A DNA stretch of 6,018 nucleotides from Chthonomonadaceae bacterium (GTDB lineage Bacteria; Armatimonadota; Chthonomonadetes; Chthonomonadales; Chthonomonadaceae), in contig JANXLO010000207.1 in NCBI GenBank assembly GCA_025355115.1, forward strand, positions 1-6,018. Direction: 5' to 3'. The notes under the pieces were generated by a model. The model ran no database searches and was not told the DNA's origin. It saw only the letters and a list, made by a program, of their open reading frames with translations. Within the stretch, counting starts at the first letter, position 1. Every line of letters begins with the position of its first letter. A program made the translations under genes and the position numbers. Shown here piece by piece: positions 1-5,933 of this stretch.

Positions 1-597
1 GATGATTGTGGCCACATCGTAGACGGCGGGGCGCTCGGAGACGCGCTTCCCGCAGACCGTGCCGAAGAGGTGCAGCAGTTCGGTCGGGGTCTGCTGCACG
101 GCGGAGACACTGCCGCCGTACTTTTCGTAGACGTCGAGCACCTGGCGCGCGCAGCGCCGCTCTTCCTGGGTCGTGTAGATATGGTCGCCCAGCATGATCA
201 GGAACGGCTCGTCCCCCACAAACTCCCGCGCCGAATAGACCGCGTGTCCGTACCCCTCCGGCTTCTCCTGTACCGCAAACGAGAGCCGCGCCGCGATCTG
301 CTGAATACGCGCCGATTCGAGCAACGCCCAGTCTTTGCCCTGGAAGGCCCGCAGCTCCTCCGGCGTGAGCGGAGCGAAATGCTGCTCGATCTGATGGCGA
401 TTATGGGGATTGACGATCAGACAGACCTCCTCGATTCCGCTTGCCAGCGCCTCCTCGATGATGATCTGAATGACCGGCCTGCACAGGCCGTCCACATCCA
501 TGATGGGCAGCATCTCTTTCTGGATAGTGGTGGTCGCGGGATACATTCGGGTTCCCCTTCCCGCGGCCGTGATGACGGCCTTTCGAACTTTGCTCAA
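1..597 (-). CDS. GalU-like sugar-1-phosphate nucleotidyltransferase (3' end beyond window)
   Basis: Joins a sugar 1-phosphate to a nucleoside triphosphate (typically UTP plus glucose-1-P) to give a cytoplasmic nucleotide sugar and pyrophosphate. The 199 visible residues cover most of the Rossmann-like NTP_transferase core. The nucleotide loop is AAGRGTR (residues 11-17), followed by KEMLPIMD (27-34), then IIIEEALASGIEE, QEKPEGYGHAV (110-120) and LGDH with the probable metal-binding Asp138. The N-terminal order and wording fit GalU best. However, LGDH replaces the LPDD usual in GalU, and there is a short insert (DGLCR) after Asp34, so substrate choice is uncertain. The start is TTG: an in-frame TGA lies 27 bases upstream, an AAGGAG sits 6 bases before the TTG, and the first ATG falls after the nucleotide loop. 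It follows the sugar kinase by 34 bases and probably shares its promoter. The C-terminal third is outside the window. Confidence 0.9.
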   Translation of the reverse strand, partial: MSKVRKAVITAAGRGTRMYPATTTIQKEMLPIMDVDGLCRPVIQIIIEEALASGIEEVCLIVNPHNRHQIEQHFAPLTPEELRAFQGKDWALLESARIQQIAARLSFAVQEKPEGYGHAVYSAREFVGDEPFLIMLGDHIYTTQEERRCARQVLDVYEKYGGSVSAVQQTPTELLHLFGTVCGKRVSERPAVYDVATII

Positions 598-603
598 TTC
601 GTT

Positions 604-609
604 CTCCTT
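604..609 (-). promoter_or_regulatory. Ribosome binding site fixing a TTG start
   Basis: AAGGAG lies 6 bases upstream of the TTG that starts the GalU-like gene. It is the main evidence that this TTG is used, because the first in-frame ATG would cut off the AAGRGTR nucleotide loop. Confidence 0.8.
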
Positions 610-631
610 GTGTTTCGAACAGGTTCAGGCA

Positions 632-2116
632 TCAGCCTCGCGGGATGGGGCGTGCGCCGAACGCGATGGCGCCGGGCGAGCTGCCGACGAATGTGCGCGG
701 CGTGATTCCTGTCCGATGTGTGTAGATACCGCAGATTTCACGCAGGGCGATTTCAGCAGCGGGCGAGTCGGTGCAGAGCACTGCCACGGTTCCTCCCGCC
801 CCTCCGCCGGTGATTTTGGCTCCATAGAGGCCCTGCGCGGGGCCAGCCTCGCGCACCAACTCAACGAGAATATCTGTCTCCGGCGATCCCAGATCCAGCC
901 GGTCGGAGTAGGAGGCGTGAGCCTCGTACATCAGGCGGCCCGCCTCCGTCAAAATCGTACGGTCAGGCTCCGGAGAGACTCCTAGCACGACGTCCTCCGT
1001 CTGGCGGATAACCGCGATCTGCATGAGGGCGAACAGGTGCTTTGCCCGCTCATTCTCCAGGATCGGATGTTCTGCGCAGTCGCGGGGACGGTAGGTTTGC
1101 GACGGATCGACGCGGGTGATCGTGTCGGGAAGCAGCCCATACAGCGCAGTATAGTCTGCGCCGGAGAGCGTGTCTGGGATCAGGTCACGATAGGCCAAAA
1201 ACTCTTCGGGGCTCATGTTGCAGAGGTAGTTGTCGAGGAGCTTGCCGCCGCTTTCCAGCTGAATGACCTTCAGCCCCATGAACGCTCCCACGCGGGCCTT
1301 CGTGTACGCGCTGCCGCCCACGGAGTGCTTGACGCGGGAATCGATGCCGACGAACCGCCAGCCTGCGGGTATCTCCTGTGTGCCGATGAGGTCGTGCGGC
1401 TGGCAGCGCAGCACTGTCAGCGCGTTGGCCGCGCCGAGCGCGGAGGTGACCTGGTCCATGATGCCACAGGGGGCTCCCACCACGTGGTTCTCCACTCGCT
1501 GGCACCAGGCGGCGAGCGTGAGGTCGCTGGGATGCACTCCAGATGCCTCGGTCAAAGCCTGCATCGTCGCCACTTCTATGGCAGCGGAGGAGGAGACGCC
1601 CGCCCCGAGAGGTACTTCGCTGGCGAGGAGGACGTTGGCCCCCTGCTCTCCCAGCCTCGAGTCGACCTGCCCCTGTGAGACTTTGCTGTAGGCGGCGAGC
1701 AGCACATAGTAGCAGCCTGCGACGTAGGCTGCCCAGCGCGTGGCAGGCTCCGCGCATAGTCTCGTCCTGACCTCCTCGACGGGACGCATTCGGTTGGCGT
1801 CATCGATGAGATCGTCCAGGCTGAACACCGCCTCCAGGTCACGCCCTTCGGCTCCCAGGGTGCGGATGCGGATGACTCGATCCTCGCGCCACTGCCAGGC
1901 GACACAGGCGGACTCCCCGATCGGCATTTCGAGCACGATGCTGCCCGAGTAGTCGGCTACTCCGCCCATCACATCGAGGCGACCGGGGGCGCGCGCCCCG
2001 GCAATGGGGGCGGTGGCGTCGAAAAATGCGGCCTCTTGCCGAACCCGCTCCTCAAATGCCAGCCACTGCGTCTCCGCGTCGGGCGGCGCAACGAACAGCC
2101 CTGCACTCTCGCTCAT
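632..2116 (-). CDS. GHMP sugar kinase of the L-arabinokinase/galactokinase type
   Basis: Predicted to phosphorylate the anomeric hydroxyl of a free sugar with ATP, giving a sugar 1-phosphate in the cytoplasm. Numbering here uses a 494-residue protein. The substrate loop is APGRLDVMGGVADYSG (43-58), the ATP loop PLGAGVSSSAA (169-179), the catalytic Asp221 lies in GIMDQ, and the third GHMP motif is KITGGGAGGT (434-443). Classical galactokinases have GEHTDY where this has GGVADY: the Glu and His that contact galactose are replaced by Gly52 and Val53, while the Arg (46) and Asp (55) are kept. From memory, this loop and other blocks (WAAYVAG, ENHVVGAPCGIMDQ, HSVGG, YGAKITGGG, GSSPGA) closely match the kinase half of plant L-arabinokinase. 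The N-terminal glycosyltransferase-like half of the plant enzyme is absent. The start at 2116 is preferred because AAAGGA lies 5 bases upstream; an ATG at 2137 would add 7 residues but has a poor site. It is first gene of a likely operon with the GalU-like gene. Substrate (arabinose, galactose or other) is inferred only. Confidence 0.9.
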   Translation of the reverse strand: MSESAGLFVAPPDAETQWLAFEERVRQEAAFFDATAPIAGARAPGRLDVMGGVADYSGSIVLEMPIGESACVAWQWREDRVIRIRTLGAEGRDLEAVFSLDDLIDDANRMRPVEEVRTRLCAEPATRWAAYVAGCYYVLLAAYSKVSQGQVDSRLGEQGANVLLASEVPLGAGVSSSAAIEVATMQALTEASGVHPSDLTLAAWCQRVENHVVGAPCGIMDQVTSALGAANALTVLRCQPHDLIGTQEIPAGWRFVGIDSRVKHSVGGSAYTKARVGAFMGLKVIQLESGGKLLDNYLCNMSPEEFLAYRDLIPDTLSGADYTALYGLLPDTITRVDPSQTYRPRDCAEHPILENERAKHLFALMQIAVIRQTEDVVLGVSPEPDRTILTEAGRLMYEAHASYSDRLDLGSPETDILVELVREAGPAQGLYGAKITGGGAGGTVAVLCTDSPAAEIALREICGIYTHRTGITPRTFVGSSPGAIAFGARPIPRG

Positions 2117-2121
2117 GCCGT

Positions 2122-2127
2122 TCCTTT
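2122..2127 (-). promoter_or_regulatory. Ribosome binding site choosing the kinase start
   Basis: AAAGGA is 5 bases upstream of the ATG at 2116. The alternative ATG at 2137 has only AGGA about one base before it, too close for normal initiation, so the shorter protein is favoured. Confidence 0.6.
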
Positions 2128-2159
2128 CCTGCTCCATTCCTGTAAATTATTCCGAGTTC

Positions 2160-2188
2160 ATGATAGCCCGAATCCGTTCTTCTGTCAA
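2160..2188 (-). promoter_or_regulatory. Sigma-70-type promoter of the sugar kinase operon
   Basis: On the minus strand a perfect -35 hexamer TTGACA (2183-2188) is followed after exactly 17 bases by TATCAT (2160-2165), which matches the -10 consensus at five of six positions. Transcription would start near 2153, leaving a leader of about 37 bases before the kinase ATG. It lies between the upstream terminator hairpin and the kinase, as expected for an independent operon. I see no clear operator palindrome over it, so it may be constitutive. Confidence 0.75.
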
Positions 2189-2239
2189 TGCGTTGCCTGC
2201 GCTAAAAGACTGAGATTCAGGCGTGTCCGAGAATGGCAG

Positions 2240-2280
2240 GCGCAAAAGAATGCCCCTCTCCCAATGCTGGGAGAGGGGCA
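2240..2280 (-). terminator. Rho-independent terminator after the LTxxQ protein gene
   Basis: A perfect 12-bp inverted repeat (arms 2251-2262 and 2269-2280, TGCCCCTCTCCC and its complement) encloses a 6-base loop. On the minus strand it is followed directly by TTCTTTTGCG, a moderately T-rich run. It begins 26 bases after the stop codon of the secreted-protein gene, so it should end that transcript and insulate the sugar kinase operon. The T-run is interrupted by a C. The same CCCTCTCCC/GGGAGAGGG palindrome style is also seen in dispersed repeats of many genomes, so it could be a repeat serving as a terminator. Confidence 0.75.
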
Positions 2281-2306
2281 GACAGTTCAAGCGACAGGGC
2301 TCAGAA

Positions 2307-3095
2307 TTACGGAGCGGGCGGGGGAGTGGCAGGAGCGCCGCCGGGACGTCCGCCGCCGAAGCCACCGAAGCCCCGACCGCCAACTGGCTGCGGGTGATCC
2401 TTCAGGTAGGCATCCAGCTTGGTGCGCTGTGAGGAGGTAAGGACGAGCCGCGCCTTCTCGTGCGTGGCTTTCGTCGCATCCTGCATCATCTGCATCATCG
2501 CCGCACGGTCGACATTGCCGCCCTGGCGAGCCTCGGTCATCTTCGCCATCATCTCTTTCTGACTGTCGTCAGCGATGGTCGTCATCTTGGCTGCCTGCGG
2601 GTCGGTCAGCTTCAGATCGCCGACCACCTCGACGGGAATCCCGACGGTGCGGAGCGTCTGAGTGGCTTTGTTCAGGTCGGGGATCAGCTTCTTCTGATCA
2701 TCGGTCAAGACAGCCTGAATGTCCTTGTCGGCCTGGGCGACAGCAGCGCCGCGTTTCTGCATCATCTCCTGCCGAGCCGCGGGATCAGCCGGGGGGGCGC
2801 CAGCGACGGGAGCCGCGGGCGTGAAGGCTTTGGCATCCTCTTTGTACTTGGCCTGAATGTCGGTGATTTTGGTCTTCTGATCGGCGTCGAGCTTCAGCAC
2901 CGTATCCATAAAGCCCAGGGGAAGCATGACAAGTGCGCCGCCGCGACCGCCCTGCTGGCGTCCGCCGCCCTGACCGCGACCCTGGCGTCCCGCCGGCGCC
3001 GCGGCCGGATCGGCTGCCTGGCCGAACGCCGTGAGCGTCACGGCGGAGAGCAGGAAAAGAGCGGTGCATGTCAAACTGAGTTTCTTGAAGTTCAT
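2307..3095 (-). CDS. Secreted LTxxQ-motif (Spy/CpxP-like) protein
   Basis: A 262-residue exported protein of unproven function. The N-terminus has Lys-Lys, a hydrophobic stretch (about 6-24) and a likely cleavage region at AFGQAA (residues 23-28). After cleavage there is an Ala/Pro and Gly/Arg/Gln-rich segment (about 29-53), then a largely helical, Met- and Lys-rich body. It ends in a second Gly/Arg/Phe-rich and Pro-rich tail (about 238-262). Four LTxxQ-type motifs are visible: LDADQ (69-73), LTDDQ (130-134), LTDPQ (163-167) and LTSSQ (219-223). In the Spy/CpxP family, periplasmic chaperones or stress sensors, a chain usually carries two, so this looks like a doubled unit. GAAGGAGG lies 10 bases before the ATG. 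No convincing promoter is visible just upstream, so it may be partly transcribed by read-through from metG. There are no Cys in the mature part and no obvious catalytic motif. Calling it a chaperone is inference. Confidence 0.85.
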   Translation of the reverse strand: MNFKKLSLTCTALFLLSAVTLTAFGQAADPAAAPAGRQGRGQGGGRQQGGRGGALVMLPLGFMDTVLKLDADQKTKITDIQAKYKEDAKAFTPAAPVAGAPPADPAARQEMMQKRGAAVAQADKDIQAVLTDDQKKLIPDLNKATQTLRTVGIPVEVVGDLKLTDPQAAKMTTIADDSQKEMMAKMTEARQGGNVDRAAMMQMMQDATKATHEKARLVLTSSQRTKLDAYLKDHPQPVGGRGFGGFGGGRPGGAPATPPPAP

Positions 3096-3229
3096 CTGGT
3101 GAAATCCTCCTTCAGATGGTTAGCGAACATATGCCCGTGATTGGGCCGACGTATCGAATGGCGCTACATACCTTACCGAAGTGATTGACGAGACATGACT
3201 TCAATCGTTTCTTTGCAAAATAAGTTTTT
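3096..3229. other. Intergenic spacer between metG and the secreted-protein gene
   Basis: This short spacer holds the ribosome binding site GAAGGAGG (3106-3113) of the downstream gene. It is more AT-rich near metG, with A and T runs at 3217-3229. I found no -35/-10 pair with sensible spacing and no strong hairpin that would terminate metG. Small palindromes such as GATTGA/TCAATC (near 3183-3206) and GCCC/GGGC (near 3133-3146) are too weak to call. Confidence 0.5.
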
Positions 3230-5296
3230 TTAGCGGACGCGGGAGCCGGGAGGGACGACGGTGTCCGGATGCACCAGTACGGCGCGCCCATCGACATCCG
3301 CCGCGAGCAGCATGCCCTGTGACTCGATGCCGCGCATTTTGCGGGGCAGTAGGTTGGCGACCACCACGACCTGTTTGCCGACCAGATCCTCGGGCTTGTA
3401 GTATTCGGCGATGCCGGAGAGGATGACTCGGGTTTCGTCCTCGCCCGTCTGCACCGCGAGCCTGAGCAGCTTGGTGGCGTTCGCGACGGGCTCGGCGGAG
3501 AGCACTTCGCCTATCAGCAGCTGCACCTTCATGAAATCGTCAATGGTGATCGGCGGCGCCGCCTCCGTCATGGTTTCTACGGGCGCGACGGGGGTGCCGG
3601 GCTTGGGGGATGCTTCAGGGACTGCTTCGCTCACGATGTTGACTTTCTCCTTTGCGGGATCGGATTCTGCGGGCGGGTTTGCGCTGCCGAGCGAATGGAG
3701 GACCTTCTCATCCACCGTCAGCTCCTGGATGCGCGGGAAGACGGGCTGAGGCGGGCTGACGCGCGTGCCGGGTGTAAGCCCGACCCAGGCGAGATCCTCC
3801 CAGCGCGCGGCGGCCACGGGATCGGACAGGCCGATCTGAGCGAGCAGAGCGTCGGCGGCGACCGGCAGGAACGGGCTGACGAGTATGGAGACGAGACGCA
3901 CGACCTCCAGACAGGCGTACAGAACGGTGTGGAGCGCCTCGCGGGCCGCCTCATCCCCCGTTGCCGCCGCTTTCGCCAGCGACCATGGCGCCTTCTCGTC
4001 GATGTACTTATTCATGCGGCCAACAAGCCGCCAGATGGATTCCAGCGCGGCGTTCAGCCGGCACTCGGTGAAAGCCCGCGCGGTCTCCTCCTGAACCTCC
4101 AGCGACAGCGCCGCGATCTCTGGATCGTGCGATGTGACGGCGGGCACGACGCCGTCGCAGTAGCGCACCAGCATGTTCAGGGTTCTGTTGAGAAGATTCC
4201 CAAGGTCGTTGGCGAGGTCGGTGTTGTAGCGGCGCAGGCAGTTCTCCACGCTGAACTCGGTGTCGAGGCCGTAGTTCATCTCGCGGCAGAGCAGATAGCG
4301 CAACGCGTCGGCGGCGAGATCCTCGGTCGTGCCGGAGCGCTCCGCCAGAAGCCGCGTCAGCCGGGTGGGGTGAGGCAGACTGGCACCTGTCTTGCCGCCC
4401 TTCGCGCCCTGAACCGTCCACCAGCCGTGCGCATAGACCTGCTTCGGAAGCGGGATATCAAGAGCCATAAGCATGGCGGGCCAGAGCGTCGCGTGGAACC
4501 GGACGAAAATCTCCTTGCCCATGAAGTGCAGATCTGCAGGCCACTTCTCCGCCCAGTTCGGGTCGTCCGGCCAGCCTACGGCGGCGAGATAGTTGATGAG
4601 CGCGTCGAACCAGACATAGATGTAGTTCGCCGGGTCGCCGGGCACCTGGATTCCCCAGCCGCGATACGGCCGGGTGATGCTCATGTCCCGCAGACCTTCG
4701 CCGATGAAGCCGATGACCTCGTTGCGCCGGAACTCCGGCAGCAGAAAGTCGGGGTTCTCCTGAATGTGGGATAGCAGGCGATCACCGAACGCCGAGAGCC
4801 GGAAGAACCAGTTCTGCTCCTGAGTGCGTACGACCGGCTTGCCCGTCTCGATGGCGATGCCGTCGGCCACTTCGCTGTCGCGGTAGAAGGTTTCGTCGCT
4901 GACGGAGTACCAGCCCTCATAGGCGTCGAGGTAGATGAAGCCGCGATCCCGGAGGCGCGAGAAGAACTCCTGCACGGCGCGAACGTGGCGCGGCTCGGTC
5001 GTCCGTATGAAGTCGTCGAAGTCGATGTGCAGCCGCTTCCAGCACTCCGCGTAGGCCACAGCAAGGCCGTCCACGAACTGCTGCGTCGGGACGTTGGCCT
5101 TATTCGCCGCCTCCTGCACTTTGGTCGCGTTCTCGTCGGTTCCGGTCAGCAGCCAGGCTTTGCGACCGCGGAGTCGCTGATATCTAGCCAGCACGTCGCA
5201 GGAGACGGTGGTGAACGCGGAGCCGACGTGCGGAAGTCCGTTCACGTAGTAGATGGGCGTGGTGATGTAGTAAGTTTTCGGCTGAGAGTCTAGCAT
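3230..5296 (-). CDS. metG: Methionyl-tRNA synthetase
   Basis: Charges tRNA-Met, including the initiator, with methionine using ATP; essential cytoplasmic enzyme. The 688 residues hold a class I catalytic domain (about 7-350), an anticodon-binding helical domain with KYIDEKAPW (430-438, Trp438 matching the anticodon-reading Trp of the family), a Pro/Ala/Glu-rich linker (about 535-582), and a C-terminal OB-fold tRNA-binding domain (583-688, with GKQVVVVANL and RGIESQGM). The connective insert (about 128-165) has GWYSVSDETF and ETGKPV but no Cys knuckles, so it is the zinc-less form, similar to actinobacterial MetRS. Odd points: the HIGH motif is HVGS (23-26), GTDEHG is GTDENA (52-57), and the KMSKS position reads KGGKT (299-303), keeping both lysines but losing Met and Ser. 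The frame is intact. The ATG is 11 bases after the preceding stop with no clear Shine-Dalgarno, suggesting translational coupling. Confidence 0.97.
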   Translation of the reverse strand: MLDSQPKTYYITTPIYYVNGLPHVGSAFTTVSCDVLARYQRLRGRKAWLLTGTDENATKVQEAANKANVPTQQFVDGLAVAYAECWKRLHIDFDDFIRTTEPRHVRAVQEFFSRLRDRGFIYLDAYEGWYSVSDETFYRDSEVADGIAIETGKPVVRTQEQNWFFRLSAFGDRLLSHIQENPDFLLPEFRRNEVIGFIGEGLRDMSITRPYRGWGIQVPGDPANYIYVWFDALINYLAAVGWPDDPNWAEKWPADLHFMGKEIFVRFHATLWPAMLMALDIPLPKQVYAHGWWTVQGAKGGKTGASLPHPTRLTRLLAERSGTTEDLAADALRYLLCREMNYGLDTEFSVENCLRRYNTDLANDLGNLLNRTLNMLVRYCDGVVPAVTSHDPEIAALSLEVQEETARAFTECRLNAALESIWRLVGRMNKYIDEKAPWSLAKAAATGDEAAREALHTVLYACLEVVRLVSILVSPFLPVAADALLAQIGLSDPVAAARWEDLAWVGLTPGTRVSPPQPVFPRIQELTVDEKVLHSLGSANPPAESDPAKEKVNIVSEAVPEASPKPGTPVAPVETMTEAAPPITIDDFMKVQLLIGEVLSAEPVANATKLLRLAVQTGEDETRVILSGIAEYYKPEDLVGKQVVVVANLLPRKMRGIESQGMLLAADVDGRAVLVHPDTVVPPGSRVR

Positions 5297-5307
5297 GGGT
5301 AGTCTGT

Positions 5308-5688
5308 TCAGGCGTTGCGGACGCGGGCTTCAGCCTCTTCCAGCGTCGTCGGGTCGGCCTCTTCCTCAGCGGTCAGCTCGGCTTCGGTGGGGAAGGCTGC
5401 ACCCAGCAGAGCACGAGCGGCCTCGAAGTTGGAGGGCGCGACGTAGATGCGATGCACCCACGCTTTGTCGATCGTTCCGTCAATGTTGCCGAAGTAGGGA
5501 TTGGTGGTGTCTCCCGACTGATAGATCGGGATGCCCGCGGAGGAGAGTGTGGCTCGGACGACTTCGGCCTCTTCGCCCGTCATCGCCTCGAAGATCAGCA
5601 CCCCTTCCTCCTGCGTGTCGTAGGGGACGGGAGCGGCGTCAGCCTGATAGGGATGGTCTATGTCTGTCTCTATATTCGGATCGCTCAT
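5308..5688 (-). CDS. DUF2007-type small acidic protein
   Basis: A 126-residue soluble protein. Residues about 29-97 fit the DUF2007 (putative prokaryotic signal-transducing protein) pattern: GVLIFEAMTGEEAEVVRATL, then SSAGIPIYQSGD, a short loop, and HRIYVAPSNFEAARALLG. That is the beta-alpha-beta, then beta-alpha order expected, with the helix ending in AGIP and the last strand IYV. The flanks are acidic and look disordered: a polar N-terminus (1-27) and a Glu-rich tail (102-122). There is no signal peptide, membrane segment or Cys. The family is often proposed to bind a ligand or protein partner, but no function is established. The ATG at 5688 has GAGGAG about 10 bases upstream. It sits 19 bases after fmdB-like and 11 bases before metG, so it is probably co-transcribed with both. 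Confidence 0.85.
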   Translation of the reverse strand: MSDPNIETDIDHPYQADAAPVPYDTQEEGVLIFEAMTGEEAEVVRATLSSAGIPIYQSGDTTNPYFGNIDGTIDKAWVHRIYVAPSNFEAARALLGAAFPTEAELTAEEEADPTTLEEAEARVRNA

Positions 5689-5707
5689 GCGGTTTGTACT
5701 CCTCGTT

Positions 5708-5932
5708 TCAGTTTCTGCAGCCGCCGGTGCCCATGCAGCAGCCTCCGCTCATCGGAGTCGCGCAGGGCCCGGAAGTCTGGGCATCGGCGGATGCGCGAGC
5801 GGTGACGGAGAGCAGGCGCACGACTCGCTCGGAGCCGCAGGCGCTGCATGCGACTTCGTTCAGCTTATTCGCCGAGCGCAGTGTCTTGAACTCCTCGCGG
5901 CACTCTTTGCAGTGAAATTCAAATATCGGCAT
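5708..5932 (-). CDS. FmdB-family zinc ribbon protein
   Basis: A 74-residue protein starting MPIFEFHCKEC, the typical FmdB opening. Two CxxC knuckles (Cys8/Cys11 and Cys29/Cys32) should bind one zinc ion. The middle is RVVRLLSV, and the tail is Gly/Cys-rich with Cys57, Cys65, Cys66 and Cys72. FmdB was named as a putative regulator of a formamidase operon in Methylophilus. Most family members have no known role and are thought to bind nucleic acid or protein. The start is placed at 5932 because the family begins at MPxYEY/F and GAGGAG lies 7 bases upstream. An in-frame ATG at 6010 would add an Arg-rich stretch unlike the family. Its stop is 19 bases before the DUF2007-type gene. Confidence 0.9.
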   Translation of the reverse strand: MPIFEFHCKECREEFKTLRSANKLNEVACSACGSERVVRLLSVTARASADAQTSGPCATPMSGGCCMGTGGCRN

Positions 5933-5933
5933 G

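Noticed and set aside
70..705. A 211-codon open frame on the plus strand opposite the GalU-like gene
   Set aside because: It spans the GalU-like gene and the kinase 3' end on the opposite strand. The minus-strand frame shows clear family motifs while this one shows none.
2117..2137. Kinase start seven codons further upstream
   Set aside because: The ATG at 2137 has its only purine-rich stretch about one base away, whereas the ATG at 2116 has AAAGGA at good spacing. Not strictly excluded.
2117..2160. Riboswitch or leader regulation ahead of the sugar kinase
   Set aside because: The predicted leader is only about 37 bases, too short for a known riboswitch, and shows no strong structure.
3183..3208. 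Hairpin GATTGA/TCAATC after metG as a terminator
   Set aside because: Only 6 bp with a 12-base loop, AT-rich stem, and no T-run after it on the minus strand.
3096..3229. Promoter for the secreted-protein gene, for example TTGAAG or TTGCAA as -35
   Set aside because: No TATAAT-like hexamer lies at 16-18 bases from either candidate.
3695..4774. A 359-codon open frame on the plus strand opposite metG
   Set aside because: It lies fully antisense to a well-supported essential gene, has no recognisable domain, and long antisense open frames are expected in GC-rich coding DNA.
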